From Firmicutes bacterium AM55-24TS (lineage in GTDB: Bacteria > Bacillota > Clostridia > UBA1381), in assembly GCA_003460745.1 (NCBI GenBank), contig QTVU01000002.1, positions 85,286 to 149,285 on the forward strand: 64,000 nt of DNA, read 5' to 3'. Position 1 is the stretch's first letter. Each line of letters begins with the position of its first letter. A program made the translations under genes and the position numbers. The notes below the pieces were generated by a model. That model did not search any database, was not told the origin of the DNA, and saw nothing but the letters and a program-made list of their open reading frames with translations. Positions 8,811-18,863 of this stretch are shown here, one piece after another.

Positions 8811-10478
8811 CTATTTATTAATTTTCTTCCATGAATCTTTTAATGCAACAGTTCTGTTGAAAACAGGCTTTTCAGGTGTTGAATCTTTATCAACGCAGAA
8901 ATATCCCAATCTAAGGAATTGGAACTTATCTCCTACACTTAGATTTGTCAAATTGCTTTCAAGTTTTGCATTTTTAAGAACTATCATAGAATCTTTGTTA
9001 AGATTGTCTGTAAAGTCATTTACGCCTGTTTCGTCAGACGGATTTTCAACCGTAAACAATCTGTCGTAAAGACGTACTTCCGCGTCTATTGCGTGTGCGG
9101 CACTTACAAAGTGAATTGTACCCTTTACCTTACGTCCGTCAGGTGAGTCACCGCCGCGGGTTTCGGGATCGTATGTGCAATGTACAGCAATAATATTGCC
9201 GTCCTCGTCCTTTTCACAGCTTGTGCAAGTAACGTAATACGCACTTTTTAGTCTTACTTCTCTGCCGGGTGAAAGTCTGAAATACTTCTTCGGAGCGTCC
9301 TCCATAAAGTCGTCTTCTTCTATATAAAGTTCACGCGAAAATTCTACTGTTCTCTTACCCATTTCAGGATTTTCAGGATTAACTTCAACTTCAATCTGTT
9401 CAACCTTATCTTCAGGATAATTGTCAATTATAAGTTTAATCGGTCTTAAAACCGCCATTGCTCTCGGTGCTTTCTTATTCAAATCTTCTCTTATACAAGC
9501 CTCAAGCAAAGCAAAGTCAACAACGCTGTTTGCTTTTGAAACACCGATTCTTTCGCAGAAATCACGAATAGCCTCAGGTGTGTAACCGCGTCTGCGCATA
9601 CCGCAAAGTGTTGACATTCTCGGATCATCCCAACCCGACACAATATTTTCACGAACAAGTTTCAGACAACGTCTTTTACTTGTAAGCGTATAGTTAAGAT
9701 TCATTCTTGCGAACTCAATCTGTCTTGAAGGGCTTTCATAGCCGACTTCTTTTAATACCCAATCATAAAGCGGTCTGTGATCCTCAAATTCAAGTGAGCA
9801 AAGCGAATGAGTAACACCCTCAACAGTATCTGAAATAGGATGTGCAAAGTCATACATAGGATAAACTACCCACTTGTCACCTGTTCTGTGATGATGTGCA
9901 CGAAGTATTCTGTAAATAATCGGGTCACGCATATTTAGGTTAGGTGACGCCATATCGATTTTTGCTCTTAGTACCTTTGCACCGTCCGCAAATTCACCAT
10001 TTGTCATTCTCTCGAACAAATCAAGGTTTTCTTCAATCGTTCTTTCTCTGTACGGACTGTTCTTACCCGGAGTTTTAAGAGTACCTCTGTACTCTCTTAT
10101 TTCTTCCGGTGACAAATCGTCAACATATGCCTTACCCTTTTTGATAAGTTTTACAGCCGCCGCATAAATATCGTCAAAATAATCAGACGCATAAAGCACC
10201 TTGTCCCACTTAAAACCAAGCCACTTTATATCCTCCATTATTGCGTCAACGTATTCTGTATCTTCCTTTGTAGGGTTAGTATCGTCAAGACGCAAGTTAC
10301 ATTTTCCGTTATACTTTTCAGCCATACCGAAATCTATGCTTATAGCCTTTGCGTGTCCGATATGAAGATAACCGTTAGGTTCGGGAGGAAAACGTGTTTG
10401 TACATGGTCGTACACTTTTTCCTCAAGGTCTTTGTCTATTGCTTCTTCAATAAAATTTCTGCTGAATATTTCTTCCAT
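8811..10478 (-). CDS. glnS: Glutaminyl-tRNA synthetase
   Basis: A class I synthetase of 555 residues that attaches Gln directly to tRNA-Gln. The HIGH motif is in [15 protein letters not shown]; the second motif corresponds to [11 protein letters not shown]. The two C-terminal anticodon-binding beta-barrels are present (from about 345: [13 protein letters not shown] ... [14 protein letters not shown]), so this is true GlnRS and not a truncated GluRS-like protein. It lies 6 bp downstream of gltX. GlnRS is thought to have entered bacteria by transfer from eukaryotes, and it makes the GatCAB transamidation route dispensable for tRNA-Gln. No gatCAB genes are in this window. Confidence 0.96.
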   Translation of the reverse strand: MEEIFSRNFIEEAIDKDLEEKVYDHVQTRFPPEPNGYLHIGHAKAISIDFGMAEKYNGKCNLRLDDTNPTKEDTEYVDAIMEDIKWLGFKWDKVLYASDYFDDIYAAAVKLIKKGKAYVDDLSPEEIREYRGTLKTPGKNSPYRERTIEENLDLFERMTNGEFADGAKVLRAKIDMASPNLNMRDPIIYRILRAHHHRTGDKWVVYPMYDFAHPISDTVEGVTHSLCSLEFEDHRPLYDWVLKEVGYESPSRQIEFARMNLNYTLTSKRRCLKLVRENIVSGWDDPRMSTLCGMRRRGYTPEAIRDFCERIGVSKANSVVDFALLEACIREDLNKKAPRAMAVLRPIKLIIDNYPEDKVEQIEVEVNPENPEMGKRTVEFSRELYIEEDDFMEDAPKKYFRLSPGREVRLKSAYYVTCTSCEKDEDGNIIAVHCTYDPETRGGDSPDGRKVKGTIHFVSAAHAIDAEVRLYDRLFTVENPSDETGVNDFTDNLNKDSMIVLKNAKLESNLTNLSVGDKFQFLRLGYFCVDKDSTPEKPVFNRTVALKDSWKKINK

Positions 10479-10484
10479 ATATCT

Positions 10485-12143
10485 TTATCCCCTTAAACTT
10501 TCTATTGCTTCGTCAAATCTCTTCATCACTTCGTCCTTACCAAGCACTTGAAGTATTTCGTAAAGGTCCGGAGTATTTCTTCTGCCTGTTGCCGCAACAC
10601 GAATAACGCCTGCAACATCACCGACATGTCCCTTATATGAATCAGGGTCTTTTTTATAAACCTTAGGTGCTTTAGCATAACCTATTGTTTCCGCCATATC
10701 TCTTACCTGTGGGAACCAATCGTCGCTGCTGACGTTTTCGTCGTAAATCTGCTTGTAAAGTTCAAGTATTTCTATCATATCATCATTTGAAAGATTATCC
10801 GGAAAATCAAATTTTCTGTCCCAAAGCTCCGAATAGAAATACGAAACGTAATTTTCAACGTCTGTCCAAGCCGAAATATCTTTACGTGGTTTTGCGTTTC
10901 CACGCTCTATCGCAAATATTGCCTTTGCATATTCTTCGTCATCAACAAGAAGTTTGTATAGTTTCTTATTGTTTTCCTTTGCCCAATCAGTAACCATTTC
11001 ATAAACTTCTTCCGCACTCAAACGGCAAATATAGTTTTTGCTTACGTCCGCAAGCTTAACCATATCGAAAAGTGCGCCTGCTTTACTCATTTTCGAGAAC
11101 GAAAACTTAAAGTTGTCTATATCCTCATTAGGATTTGCAAGACGCCAGTCTTCATAATTTGAATTGGCAAGCGTCATTAAGTATTCCCAAATTGCACCTT
11201 TCGGATAACCGACCTCACTGTAATAGCTTACTGCCGCCTCAGGGTCTTTTCTCTTTGAAAGTTTACGCTTACCGCCGTTTTCCTCTTTCATAATAGGCGA
11301 AATGTGCGCATACTTAGGCGGTTTTAAACCGCATAGCCAGAACAACTGCAAATGTATCGGCACTGACGAAATCCATTCATCACCACGAATAACGTGAGTT
11401 GTACGCATTAAATGGTCGTCAACAACGTGAGCAAAGTGGTATGTAGGAGTTCCGTCCTTTTTCAAAAGTACAACGTCAAGAATATTTTCAGGCATTTCAA
11501 TTTCGCCCTTGATAACATCCTTAAACTTAATTCTCTTGTCTTCCTTACCCGGCGACTTCAATCTTACAACGTATTCATCGCCGTTTTCAATTCTCTTTTG
11601 TGCCTCTTCAACAGTGATGTCGCGATACTTTGCAAATTCACCGTACACACCCGGAAGTAATTTTTCACTTTCCTGCTTTTCTCTGATTGTTGCAAGTTCT
11701 TCTTCCGTCATAAAGCATGGATATGCAAGTCCCTGCTCAACAAGCGACTTAACATATGCCTGATATATATCTTTTCTCTTACTTTGAGTATATGGACCGT
11801 ATGCACCCTTTTCGTCAGTTTCTGACAGCATACCCTCATCGATTTCTATACCGAAATCGTTAAGTCCCTTTACTATAAGGCTTACACCGTTTTCAACCTC
11901 ACGTTTTTTATCGGTATCTTCGATTCTAAGATAAAATACACCGTTTGTTGACTTTGTCGCCGTCTTTCCGATAAATGCGGCAAACAATCCGCCGAAATGC
12001 AAAAATCCTGTCGGACTTGGTGCAAAACGAGTTACAACCGCACCCTCTTCAAGATTTCTTTTGGGATACATTTGTTCGTAATCGTCGGGAGTTTTTGTTA
12101 TATTCTTGAACAAAAGATCTGCCATTTGTTTATTACTGTCCAT
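10485..12143 (-). CDS. gltX: Glutamyl-tRNA synthetase
   Basis: About 552 residues, class I, charging tRNA-Glu. The HIGH-type motif is in FAPSPTGFLHFGGLF, with His-Phe-Gly-Gly in place of the usual His-Ile-Gly, and the second motif is KLSKRKDPEAAV. The insertion MTLANSNYEDW and the helical C-terminal anticodon domain are visible. An in-frame ATG lies seven codons upstream (12164), but the AAAGGA element lies about 12 nt before the ATG at 12143, which is preferred. It is first in the seven-gene run ending at mgtE, with a consensus promoter 48 bp upstream. The HIGH variation and length place it in a divergent GltX group rather than the E. coli type. Confidence 0.94.
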   Translation of the reverse strand: MDSNKQMADLLFKNITKTPDDYEQMYPKRNLEEGAVVTRFAPSPTGFLHFGGLFAAFIGKTATKSTNGVFYLRIEDTDKKREVENGVSLIVKGLNDFGIEIDEGMLSETDEKGAYGPYTQSKRKDIYQAYVKSLVEQGLAYPCFMTEEELATIREKQESEKLLPGVYGEFAKYRDITVEEAQKRIENGDEYVVRLKSPGKEDKRIKFKDVIKGEIEMPENILDVVLLKKDGTPTYHFAHVVDDHLMRTTHVIRGDEWISSVPIHLQLFWLCGLKPPKYAHISPIMKEENGGKRKLSKRKDPEAAVSYYSEVGYPKGAIWEYLMTLANSNYEDWRLANPNEDIDNFKFSFSKMSKAGALFDMVKLADVSKNYICRLSAEEVYEMVTDWAKENNKKLYKLLVDDEEYAKAIFAIERGNAKPRKDISAWTDVENYVSYFYSELWDRKFDFPDNLSNDDMIEILELYKQIYDENVSSDDWFPQVRDMAETIGYAKAPKVYKKDPDSYKGHVGDVAGVIRVAATGRRNTPDLYEILQVLGKDEVMKRFDEAIESLRG

Positions 12144-12190
12144 TTTTTTATTAATTCCTTTCATTATAGCTAATATACCTATTCTATATT

Positions 12191-12219
12191 ATTATACCTA
12201 AAATGAACTCTAATATCAA
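12191..12219 (-). promoter_or_regulatory. Sigma-A-type promoter for gltX operon
   Basis: On the minus strand, TTGATA (12214-12219) is followed by a 17-nt spacer and TATAAT (12191-12196). It lies about 48 bp upstream of the chosen gltX start. Confidence 0.8.
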
Positions 12220-12253
12220 TGGTTTTTGGGAATTTTTTTCGCATAAAGCAAAA

Positions 12254-12288
12254 AAATCAGAGTATAACAGAATGTTATACTCCGATTT
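12254..12288 (-). terminator. Terminator after prsA-like gene
   Basis: A 16-bp stem with one mismatch (gagtataaca / tgttatactc core) and a GAA loop, followed on the minus strand by a run of seven U. It ends the long rimP-to-prsA block. Confidence 0.9.
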
Positions 12289-12298
12289 AATAATTTCA

Positions 12299-13249
12299 TT
12301 AATTTATTTTGTCTAAAACTTCGTCATTTACGGTAACTTTTATACCGTATTCGTCAGCCCATTTTTGAACTTGTTCGTAAAATGCGTTGTTCTGCATTGT
12401 AGTATTGATAGTTTCCGCCTCATTTTCATATTCTTCTTCAAAACATTCCTGTGATTCGTCAAGCGGCAATCGTTTTATTACATAATATCCCGAATCTGAC
12501 TGAACAAGTGTAAATTCGTCGGCTTTTATTGAATCAACGCCTTCTTCAAATTCTATGCCTGTTTCGTTATCGGTGAAAATATATCCGTTTTCATCGGAAT
12601 CATTTGCGGTATTCGGCGAATAATCGCTTATAAGCGTGTCAAAATCTTCACCGTTTTGTGCTTTTTCCAAAACTTCTTCCGCTGTTTTCTTTGCCTCTTC
12701 CTTTTTGTCGTCCGATACTTCGTCACCGGTTTGTGAGTCGATAGTCGAAATCAACACATACTTAACACGTCTGTAATGTTCTTTAAAATATTCACGCAAT
12801 TCATCTTCCGTAAATGTTGGTGTTTCCGTTTGTTTCTTCAACGCGTCCGTATAATAGCTTACCGACGCAAGCGTATCAATATAATCATCAGTCAGGTTAT
12901 TGTCCTTTAAAAACTTCTTATATCCGCCCTCACGGTCATAAGAATCTTTTATCGACTTTTGATAATCCTTTAATTTAGACTGCGTATCACTGTCAAGCTT
13001 TATATCCATCGCCTTTGCAACTTCAACTATAAGCTGGTTTCTTTGGCAGTATTCAAGCGATGATTTTTTCGCCTGACCCATATTGTAATTTTCCTTATAT
13101 GTGTTCATATAATAGTTAAATTCACTCTCGGTAATCTGTGTATCGCCGACAGTCATAACAATCGGATTGTCGCTATTTGCACTTTGACCGCAGGCACTCA
13201 ACATCATCACGCTTGCCAATGCCACTGCCGCAAGTTTTGTATATTTCAT
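12299..13249 (-). CDS. prsA: Foldase lipoprotein, parvulin-type peptidyl-prolyl isomerase (PrsA/SurA-like)
   Basis: A 316-residue secreted lipoprotein. The N-terminus has a short charged region, a hydrophobic stretch and a lipobox ending LSAC at about residue 20, so it should be lipid-anchored outside the membrane. A SurA-N-like helical region (about 45-135) precedes a parvulin domain (about 145-265) recognisable from KYVLISTIDSQTGD, EKAQNGEDFDTLISDYS and LVQSDSGYYVIKRL. It is expected to help fold secreted proteins. It is 20 bp downstream of mfd and is the last gene before the terminator. The catalytic parvulin residues cannot be confirmed by eye, so isomerase activity is inferred from the family. 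Confidence 0.9.
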   Translation of the reverse strand: MKYTKLAAVALASVMMLSACGQSANSDNPIVMTVGDTQITESEFNYYMNTYKENYNMGQAKKSSLEYCQRNQLIVEVAKAMDIKLDSDTQSKLKDYQKSIKDSYDREGGYKKFLKDNNLTDDYIDTLASVSYYTDALKKQTETPTFTEDELREYFKEHYRRVKYVLISTIDSQTGDEVSDDKKEEAKKTAEEVLEKAQNGEDFDTLISDYSPNTANDSDENGYIFTDNETGIEFEEGVDSIKADEFTLVQSDSGYYVIKRLPLDESQECFEEEYENEAETINTTMQNNAFYEQVQKWADEYGIKVTVNDEVLDKIN

Positions 13250-13269
13250 ATGTCTTTCTCCTTAAAATC

Positions 13270-16200
13270 TTATGATTTTATTATACTATCTTTTTCGGCA
13301 CTTTGCAATTCCTTTATTGTACTTAACAAATTATTTACAATATTCAAGATTTTCTTATATTCACCCTTAATCGCATAGCTTATGACAGGTTTGTCGCCCG
13401 ACAACAGCTTTATGCGTTTAGGGAACATTTTATCAAGTCCCATAATAAGATTTGCGTCAACGTAATTCTCGCCGAATTTCATCAAAAGATTGTCACCGCT
13501 CTGTGCTATTTCATATATACCACATTCTTTGGCATACGTTTTAAGTGACGCAACTTCGATAATATTTTGTACGGCTCTCGGTATATCACCGAATCTGTCG
13601 ATAAGTTCGTCCTCGATTTCAAACTTATCGTCCTCCGTTTCGATTGCCGCGATTTTCTTGTATATATCAATACGTTGATTGTGGTTTCTGATATAGCTTT
13701 CAGGCAAATATGCGTCAATATTTATATCAATCGCAGCGTCCTGCACATCGTCAATCTTAATACCCTGTGCCTCATCAACGCTTTCTTTCAGCAATTTACA
13801 GTACATATCGTAGCCGACCGCGTCCATATGTCCGTGCTGTTCAGGTCCTAAAATATTGCCTGCACCTCTTATTTCAAGGTCACGCATTGCGATTTTAAAT
13901 CCCGAACCGAACTCGGTAAATTCCTTTACCGCACGAAGTCTTTTTGACGCAATATCCGATAATATCTTATCTCTGTGATACGTCAAATACGCATATGCCG
14001 CACGATTTGAACGTCCGACACGTCCTCTTAACTGATAAAGCTGTGAAAGTCCCATTTTATCGGCATTTTCAATTATAATCGTATTCGCATTCGGAATGTC
14101 AAGACCTGTTTCAATAATAGTCGTACAGACAAGTACGTCGGTTTTGCCGTTTACCATATCGTACATAATATCTTCAAGTTCGTCCTCTTTCATCTTACCG
14201 TGACCGACTGCAACGGTTATATCGGGGAACATTGAACGTATCCATTCCGCTTTTCTGTATATTCCCTGTACACGGTTATACAGATAAAACACCTGTCCTC
14301 CGCGTGACAGTTCATTTCTGACAGCGTCCGCTATAACTGCGGGATTGTCCTCCAAAACATACGTCTGTACAGGGTATCTGTTTTCGGGCGGTTCTGAAAG
14401 CACACTCATATCTCTTACACCCGTCATTGCCATATGCAAGGTACGCGGTATAGGCGTTGCAGTCATTGTCAGAACGTCTATATTTTGCTTTAATTCCTTT
14501 AACCGTTCCTTGTGTGCAACACCAAATCTCTGTTCCTCGTCTATGATAAGCAAGCCCAAATCTTTAAATTCCAAGTCCTTTGAAAGTATTCTGTGCGTTC
14601 CGATAATTATATCAATTTCGCCCGTTTTAAGTTTTTTCAAAATACGTTTTTGCTCGGAAGCTGTACGGAAACGTGACAGCATTTCAACCTTTATCGGAAA
14701 ACTTTCCATACGTTTTAAAAACGTTTCGTAATGCTGCATTGCAAGAATTGTCGTAGGGCAAAGATATGCGACTTGTTTTGAGTCGCCGACCGCCTTAAAT
14801 GCCGCACGAAGTGCAATTTCCGTTTTACCGAAACCAACATCACCGCAAAGAAGTCTGTCCATCGGCTTTTGGCTTTCCATATCGCCTTTAACTTCTTCAA
14901 TCGACCTTAACTGGTCGTCCGTTTCCTGATACGGGAACGTATCTTCAAAATCACGCTGCCAAGGTGTGTCTTCGCTGTACGCAAAACCTTTTGCCCTCTC
15001 ACGTTCCGCATAAAGTGCAACAAGTTTTTTCGCCAATTCTTCCGTTGACTGTTTTACTCTCTGCTTTGTCTTGTTCCATTCGTTACTGCCGAGCTTATTA
15101 AGTTTCAGCTTTTTATCGGTATTGCCGACATATTTATAAAGCAGATTAAGCTGGTCAATCGGAATATACAAAGAATCTGTACCTTGATACTGAATTTTAA
15201 GGTAATCCTTTGTTATGCCGCCGACAACCATTTTCTTTGTACCCATATATTGACCGATACCGTGCGTTTGATGTACCACGTAGTCGCCTACACTTATATC
15301 TGTGTAATTCTTAATTCTGTTTGCGTTTTCAACCTTACGCCTTGAACGGCTTTTCTTTGTTTCAAAAATTTCTCTGTCGGAAACAAGCACAAAATTAATT
15401 TCGGGATACTCAAAACCCTTATTAAGTTCACCCTTTATGATAACGGTTTCGCCTTTATTGAAATTTGCTTTATTTGCGTCATCACCGATAAATCTCGCTC
15501 TTATCCCCTTGTCAACAAGCACACCTGCAAGGTTTTCGCCGCGGCCTCTTGACGTACAAAGAATTGCGACAGTATAATTTTTACTCTGCCAATTCCTCAA
15601 ATCTTCATACAAATACTCGATTTTACCATGGAACGAAACAGTTGTTTTAGTTGTGAATGTTTCAAGGTGCTTGTACTTAAAGTCGGTTGACGAATGAGAA
15701 AGAACGTCAAGCGAAATAAGTTTTTTCGCCGACATTTCATGCACTTTATCGTGATATGAGCAATAAAAACTGTCCTTTGCCGCACCGATTATTCCCTTTT
15801 CTTTAAGTTCGGCTACTACTTCGTTTTTCTCCCATTCAAACGTCTTGCCACGCTCGCTTATACGTTTCGGGTCAATTATAAACACAAGGTCATTATCCGA
15901 AAAATAATCGGTAATTGACGGTATTTTGTCATATACAAGCGATACATATTTGTCTATTGACGGGAAATATTTTACTTCCTTAAAGCTTTCTATATCCGAT
16001 TCGGTTGTTTCGATAAAATAGCTTTCGTCACTCTTTTTACGTTTTGCACTTCTTATACGTTTTTCAAGTTCTGCTATAATTCTGTCACGTTTTTCGTCAG
16101 TGATAACCGCCTCATTCGCCGGTGTCACACGTGCGAAGTCAATCTTATCAAGCGAACGCTGAGTATATGTGTCAAACTCTCTTATAGAGTCGGTTTCATC

Positions 16201-16779
16201 ATCAAAAAATTCAATTCTGTACGGATTTTCGTTGCCGACAGGAAATATATCAAGTATTCCGCCGCGGATTGCGAACTGTCCCGCACCCTCAACGCTGTCC
16301 TCTCTTGAGTAACCCATTACAACAAGGTCCTCCGTCAGCTTTTCAAGATTAAACGTTTTTCCAAGCTCAAAATCTATACAAAGGCTCTTAAATTCTTCTT
16401 TATCGCAAGTATACTGCAGAATGGCGTCAAGGCTTGTCACAACTATATAATCGCCGCCGCTTACAAGTTTCTGTATAACGGAAATTCTTGCGTGCTCGTT
16501 CTGATGACCGGAGGTTTCGATATTATAGAAAATATATTCCTTTGTCGGAAAATACAAAACATTATCCGAATACAATTCCATATCCGAATAAAGTTTTCTC
16601 GCCTCCATATCACTGTAACACACAACAAGCGCAGATGATTTATTTTCATTTTTCAGCGAATAAATAAGCTGTCCCTGAGCCGATTCAACTATTCCCGCAA
16701 CAGAAACAGGCGTATTATTAAGATTTTCGACTATGCCTTTATACGGTGCATAATCGTTTAAAATATCAGAAAAATTCAT
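13270..16779 (-). CDS. mfd: Transcription-repair coupling factor Mfd
   Basis: About 1169 residues, full family length. It removes RNA polymerase stalled at DNA damage and recruits UvrA. The order is a UvrB-like N-terminal module (from about 25; QFAIRGGILDIFPVGNENPYR), the CarD-like RNA polymerase interaction domain (DISVGDYVVHQTHGIGQYMG, about 505-570), and the RecG-like helicase with Walker A GDVGFGKTEIA, DEEQ box and TMTATPIPRTLHMA. The C-terminal TRCF domain is also present. A GTG seven codons upstream (16800) is possible, but AGAAAGG lies 8 nt before the ATG at 16779, so that start is used. It lies in the glmU-pth-mfd-prsA portion of the long block. Confidence 0.97.
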   Translation of the reverse strand: MNFSDILNDYAPYKGIVENLNNTPVSVAGIVESAQGQLIYSLKNENKSSALVVCYSDMEARKLYSDMELYSDNVLYFPTKEYIFYNIETSGHQNEHARISVIQKLVSGGDYIVVTSLDAILQYTCDKEEFKSLCIDFELGKTFNLEKLTEDLVVMGYSREDSVEGAGQFAIRGGILDIFPVGNENPYRIEFFDDETDSIREFDTYTQRSLDKIDFARVTPANEAVITDEKRDRIIAELEKRIRSAKRKKSDESYFIETTESDIESFKEVKYFPSIDKYVSLVYDKIPSITDYFSDNDLVFIIDPKRISERGKTFEWEKNEVVAELKEKGIIGAAKDSFYCSYHDKVHEMSAKKLISLDVLSHSSTDFKYKHLETFTTKTTVSFHGKIEYLYEDLRNWQSKNYTVAILCTSRGRGENLAGVLVDKGIRARFIGDDANKANFNKGETVIIKGELNKGFEYPEINFVLVSDREIFETKKSRSRRKVENANRIKNYTDISVGDYVVHQTHGIGQYMGTKKMVVGGITKDYLKIQYQGTDSLYIPIDQLNLLYKYVGNTDKKLKLNKLGSNEWNKTKQRVKQSTEELAKKLVALYAERERAKGFAYSEDTPWQRDFEDTFPYQETDDQLRSIEEVKGDMESQKPMDRLLCGDVGFGKTEIALRAAFKAVGDSKQVAYLCPTTILAMQHYETFLKRMESFPIKVEMLSRFRTASEQKRILKKLKTGEIDIIIGTHRILSKDLEFKDLGLLIIDEEQRFGVAHKERLKELKQNIDVLTMTATPIPRTLHMAMTGVRDMSVLSEPPENRYPVQTYVLEDNPAVIADAVRNELSRGGQVFYLYNRVQGIYRKAEWIRSMFPDITVAVGHGKMKEDELEDIMYDMVNGKTDVLVCTTIIETGLDIPNANTIIIENADKMGLSQLYQLRGRVGRSNRAAYAYLTYHRDKILSDIASKRLRAVKEFTEFGSGFKIAMRDLEIRGAGNILGPEQHGHMDAVGYDMYCKLLKESVDEAQGIKIDDVQDAAIDINIDAYLPESYIRNHNQRIDIYKKIAAIETEDDKFEIEDELIDRFGDIPRAVQNIIEVASLKTYAKECGIYEIAQSGDNLLMKFGENYVDANLIMGLDKMFPKRIKLLSGDKPVISYAIKGEYKKILNIVNNLLSTIKELQSAEKDSIIKS

Positions 16780-16846
16780 ATTTACAGCCTTTCTGCCCAC
16801 AACCGTTCTTTACACACCTTGTCGTGGACGGACAAAATGCACTTTT

Positions 16847-17413
16847 TTATTTGCCGTTATACTTATTCATCGCAGACTGTACACCGTTTTTGATAATCTC
16901 CGCAACAGCTTTTTCCGCTTTAACTATTGCGTCCTCCATTACAGGAATTTCTTCCTTTGTAAATCTGCCGAGTACAAAGTCTGCCAAATCATAATCTTCG
17001 TGTTTCGGTGCACCGACACCCATTTTTACTCTTGGGAATGTATCACTGTTTAGACGGTATATTATAGATTTAAGTCCGTTGTGACCGCCGGCACTTCCTT
17101 TCGGTCTTACTCTTATTATGCCTACATCAAGAGATATATCGTCATTGATTACAATAATATTTTCAGGCGGTATTTTATAAAACTGTGCCATTTCACCGAC
17201 TGAATCACCGCTTAAATTCATATATGTCTGTGGTTTTACAAGATACACCTTTTCACCGCTTATTGTTGCCTCACCGTACACCGCTTTAAACTTTAATTTG
17301 GTAAGTTTTGCACCGTACTTATCCGCAATATAGTCTATTGTGTGAAATCCGATATTATGACGCGTCATATCGTACTGCTTACCCGGATTTCCAAGTCCCA
17401 CTATTAAATACAT
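16847..17413 (-). CDS. pth: Peptidyl-tRNA hydrolase
   Basis: 188 residues, the standard bacterial Pth size; it recycles peptidyl-tRNAs that drop off ribosomes. The N-terminal YLIVGLGNPGKQYDMTRHNIG carries the catalytic His in TRHNIG, followed by KPQTYMNLSGDSVG and the NDDISLDVGIIRVRPKGSAGGHNG signature. The glmU-pth-mfd order is conserved across Firmicutes. A hairpin with a U-tract lies just upstream of its SD, between glmU and pth, so pth-mfd-prsA may be partly uncoupled from the genes before it. Confidence 0.97.
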   Translation of the reverse strand: MYLIVGLGNPGKQYDMTRHNIGFHTIDYIADKYGAKLTKLKFKAVYGEATISGEKVYLVKPQTYMNLSGDSVGEMAQFYKIPPENIIVINDDISLDVGIIRVRPKGSAGGHNGLKSIIYRLNSDTFPRVKMGVGAPKHEDYDLADFVLGRFTKEEIPVMEDAIVKAEKAVAEIIKNGVQSAMNKYNGK

Positions 17414-17442
17414 TGGTATAATCTCCTCTTTACGCCCAAAAA

Positions 17443-17461
17443 GGCAGATAATTTATCTGCC
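17443..17461 (-). terminator. Internal terminator or attenuator between glmU and pth
   Basis: On the minus strand an 8-bp stem (ggcagata / tatctgcc) with a 3-nt loop is followed directly by UUUUUGGG. Only ~30 nt separate it from the pth start and no promoter was recognised after it, so it may act as a partial terminator or an RNA-processing site. Confidence 0.5.
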
Positions 17462-17482
17462 CAAATATCTTTAAAACTCATA

Positions 17483-18841
17483 TTACTTACGTTTATCCTT
17501 CCAACCCTCTTTATTAACCTGTCTTGCACGTGCGATAGACAAGCTGTTTTCAGGAATATCTTCTGTTATTGTCGAGCCTGCGGCAATATAAACGCCGTCA
17601 CCGACATTAATCGGCGAAACGAAGTTTGTGTTACAGCCGACAAAGCAATCGTCACCGATTGTTGTTCTGTACTTCTTCTTACCGTCATAGTTACACGTTA
17701 CAGTACCACAGCCGAAGTTTACCCTCTTACCGACATCGCTGTCGCCGATGTATGTAAGATGAGAAATCTTTGTACCGTCGTCGATATTTGAATTTTTAAG
17801 TTCAACGAAATCGCCGACTTTAACTTCTTTACCCACATGACAATTAGGTCTGATATACGCAAAAGGTCCTACGTGTGTACCCTCGTCAACTTCCGATTCA
17901 AGTATAACTGAGCTTAACACGTCAACGCCGTCATGTATAACCGCTCTGTTAAGCATACTTCCCGAACCGATAACGCAGTCAGAGCCGATTTTTGTACCGC
18001 TCTTTATTGTGACGTTCTGACAAATTTCCGTATCATTGCCGATTTCAACGCCGTCTTCGATATAAACGCTTTCAGGATTACGCATTGTAACACCGTTTCT
18101 CATATGGTATTCATTAATACGCTTTTGCATAATCTTTTCAGCCTCATTAAGCTGTACTCTGTCGTTTATACCTCTGATTTCGTCATTGTCCGAAATTGCG
18201 TAACCGCCGATTTTCTTACCGGCACTTAGAAGTATTTCAAGAGTATCTGTAAGGTAATATTCGCCTTGTGCATTGTTCGGAGTAATCTTATCAAGTGCAT
18301 ATACAAGCGACTGTGCGTCAAAAACGTACATTCCGGAATTTACTTCGTTGATTTTCTTTTCTTCTTCACTTGCGTCCTTTTGCTCAACGATTTTCAAAAC
18401 AGAACCGTCATTATCTCTTACAATTCTTCCGTAACCTGTCGCATCGTCAAGAATTGCAGTTATAACAGTTGCTTGATTGCCGTTATTTTTGTGATATTCA
18501 ATAGCCTTGTTTATTGTTTCGGCAGTTATAAGAGGAGTGTCGCCGTTTAGAATAACAACCTCGCCCTTTGAATTTTTTATAACATCGATAGCCTGCATAA
18601 CCGCATGACCTGTACCCTTTTGTTCAGCCTGCAATGCAAATTCGCACACATCGCCGAGTACCTCTTTAACCGTTTCTGCCTTATGACCGACAACCGCGCA
18701 AACCTTGTCCGCACCTGCCGCCTTAGACGCGTCAATAACCCACTTTGAAAGTGGTTTACCGCATACTTTATGAAGTACCTTCGGCATTTTCGACTTCATT
18801 CTTGTTCCCATTCCTGCCGCTAAAATTACACTTGTAAACAT
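17483..18841 (-). CDS. glmU: Bifunctional GlmU: glucosamine-1-P acetyltransferase / GlcNAc-1-P uridyltransferase
   Basis: 452 residues. The N-terminal uridyltransferase has the LAAGMGTRMKSKMPKVLH signature and LNGDTPL; the C-terminal part (from about 250) is a left-handed beta-helix of hexapeptide repeats ending with HLTYIGDSDVGKRVNFGCG and IAAGSTITEDIP, the acetyltransferase site. It makes UDP-GlcNAc for peptidoglycan, and thus also the substrate of TagO and WecB encoded at 4-6.5 kb. It is 22 bp downstream of ribF and upstream of pth, with the hairpin at 17443-17461 between. Confidence 0.97.
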   Translation of the reverse strand: MFTSVILAAGMGTRMKSKMPKVLHKVCGKPLSKWVIDASKAAGADKVCAVVGHKAETVKEVLGDVCEFALQAEQKGTGHAVMQAIDVIKNSKGEVVILNGDTPLITAETINKAIEYHKNNGNQATVITAILDDATGYGRIVRDNDGSVLKIVEQKDASEEEKKINEVNSGMYVFDAQSLVYALDKITPNNAQGEYYLTDTLEILLSAGKKIGGYAISDNDEIRGINDRVQLNEAEKIMQKRINEYHMRNGVTMRNPESVYIEDGVEIGNDTEICQNVTIKSGTKIGSDCVIGSGSMLNRAVIHDGVDVLSSVILESEVDEGTHVGPFAYIRPNCHVGKEVKVGDFVELKNSNIDDGTKISHLTYIGDSDVGKRVNFGCGTVTCNYDGKKKYRTTIGDDCFVGCNTNFVSPINVGDGVYIAAGSTITEDIPENSLSIARARQVNKEGWKDKRK

Positions 18842-18863
18842 AAATAACTCCTCTCAAAAACAC

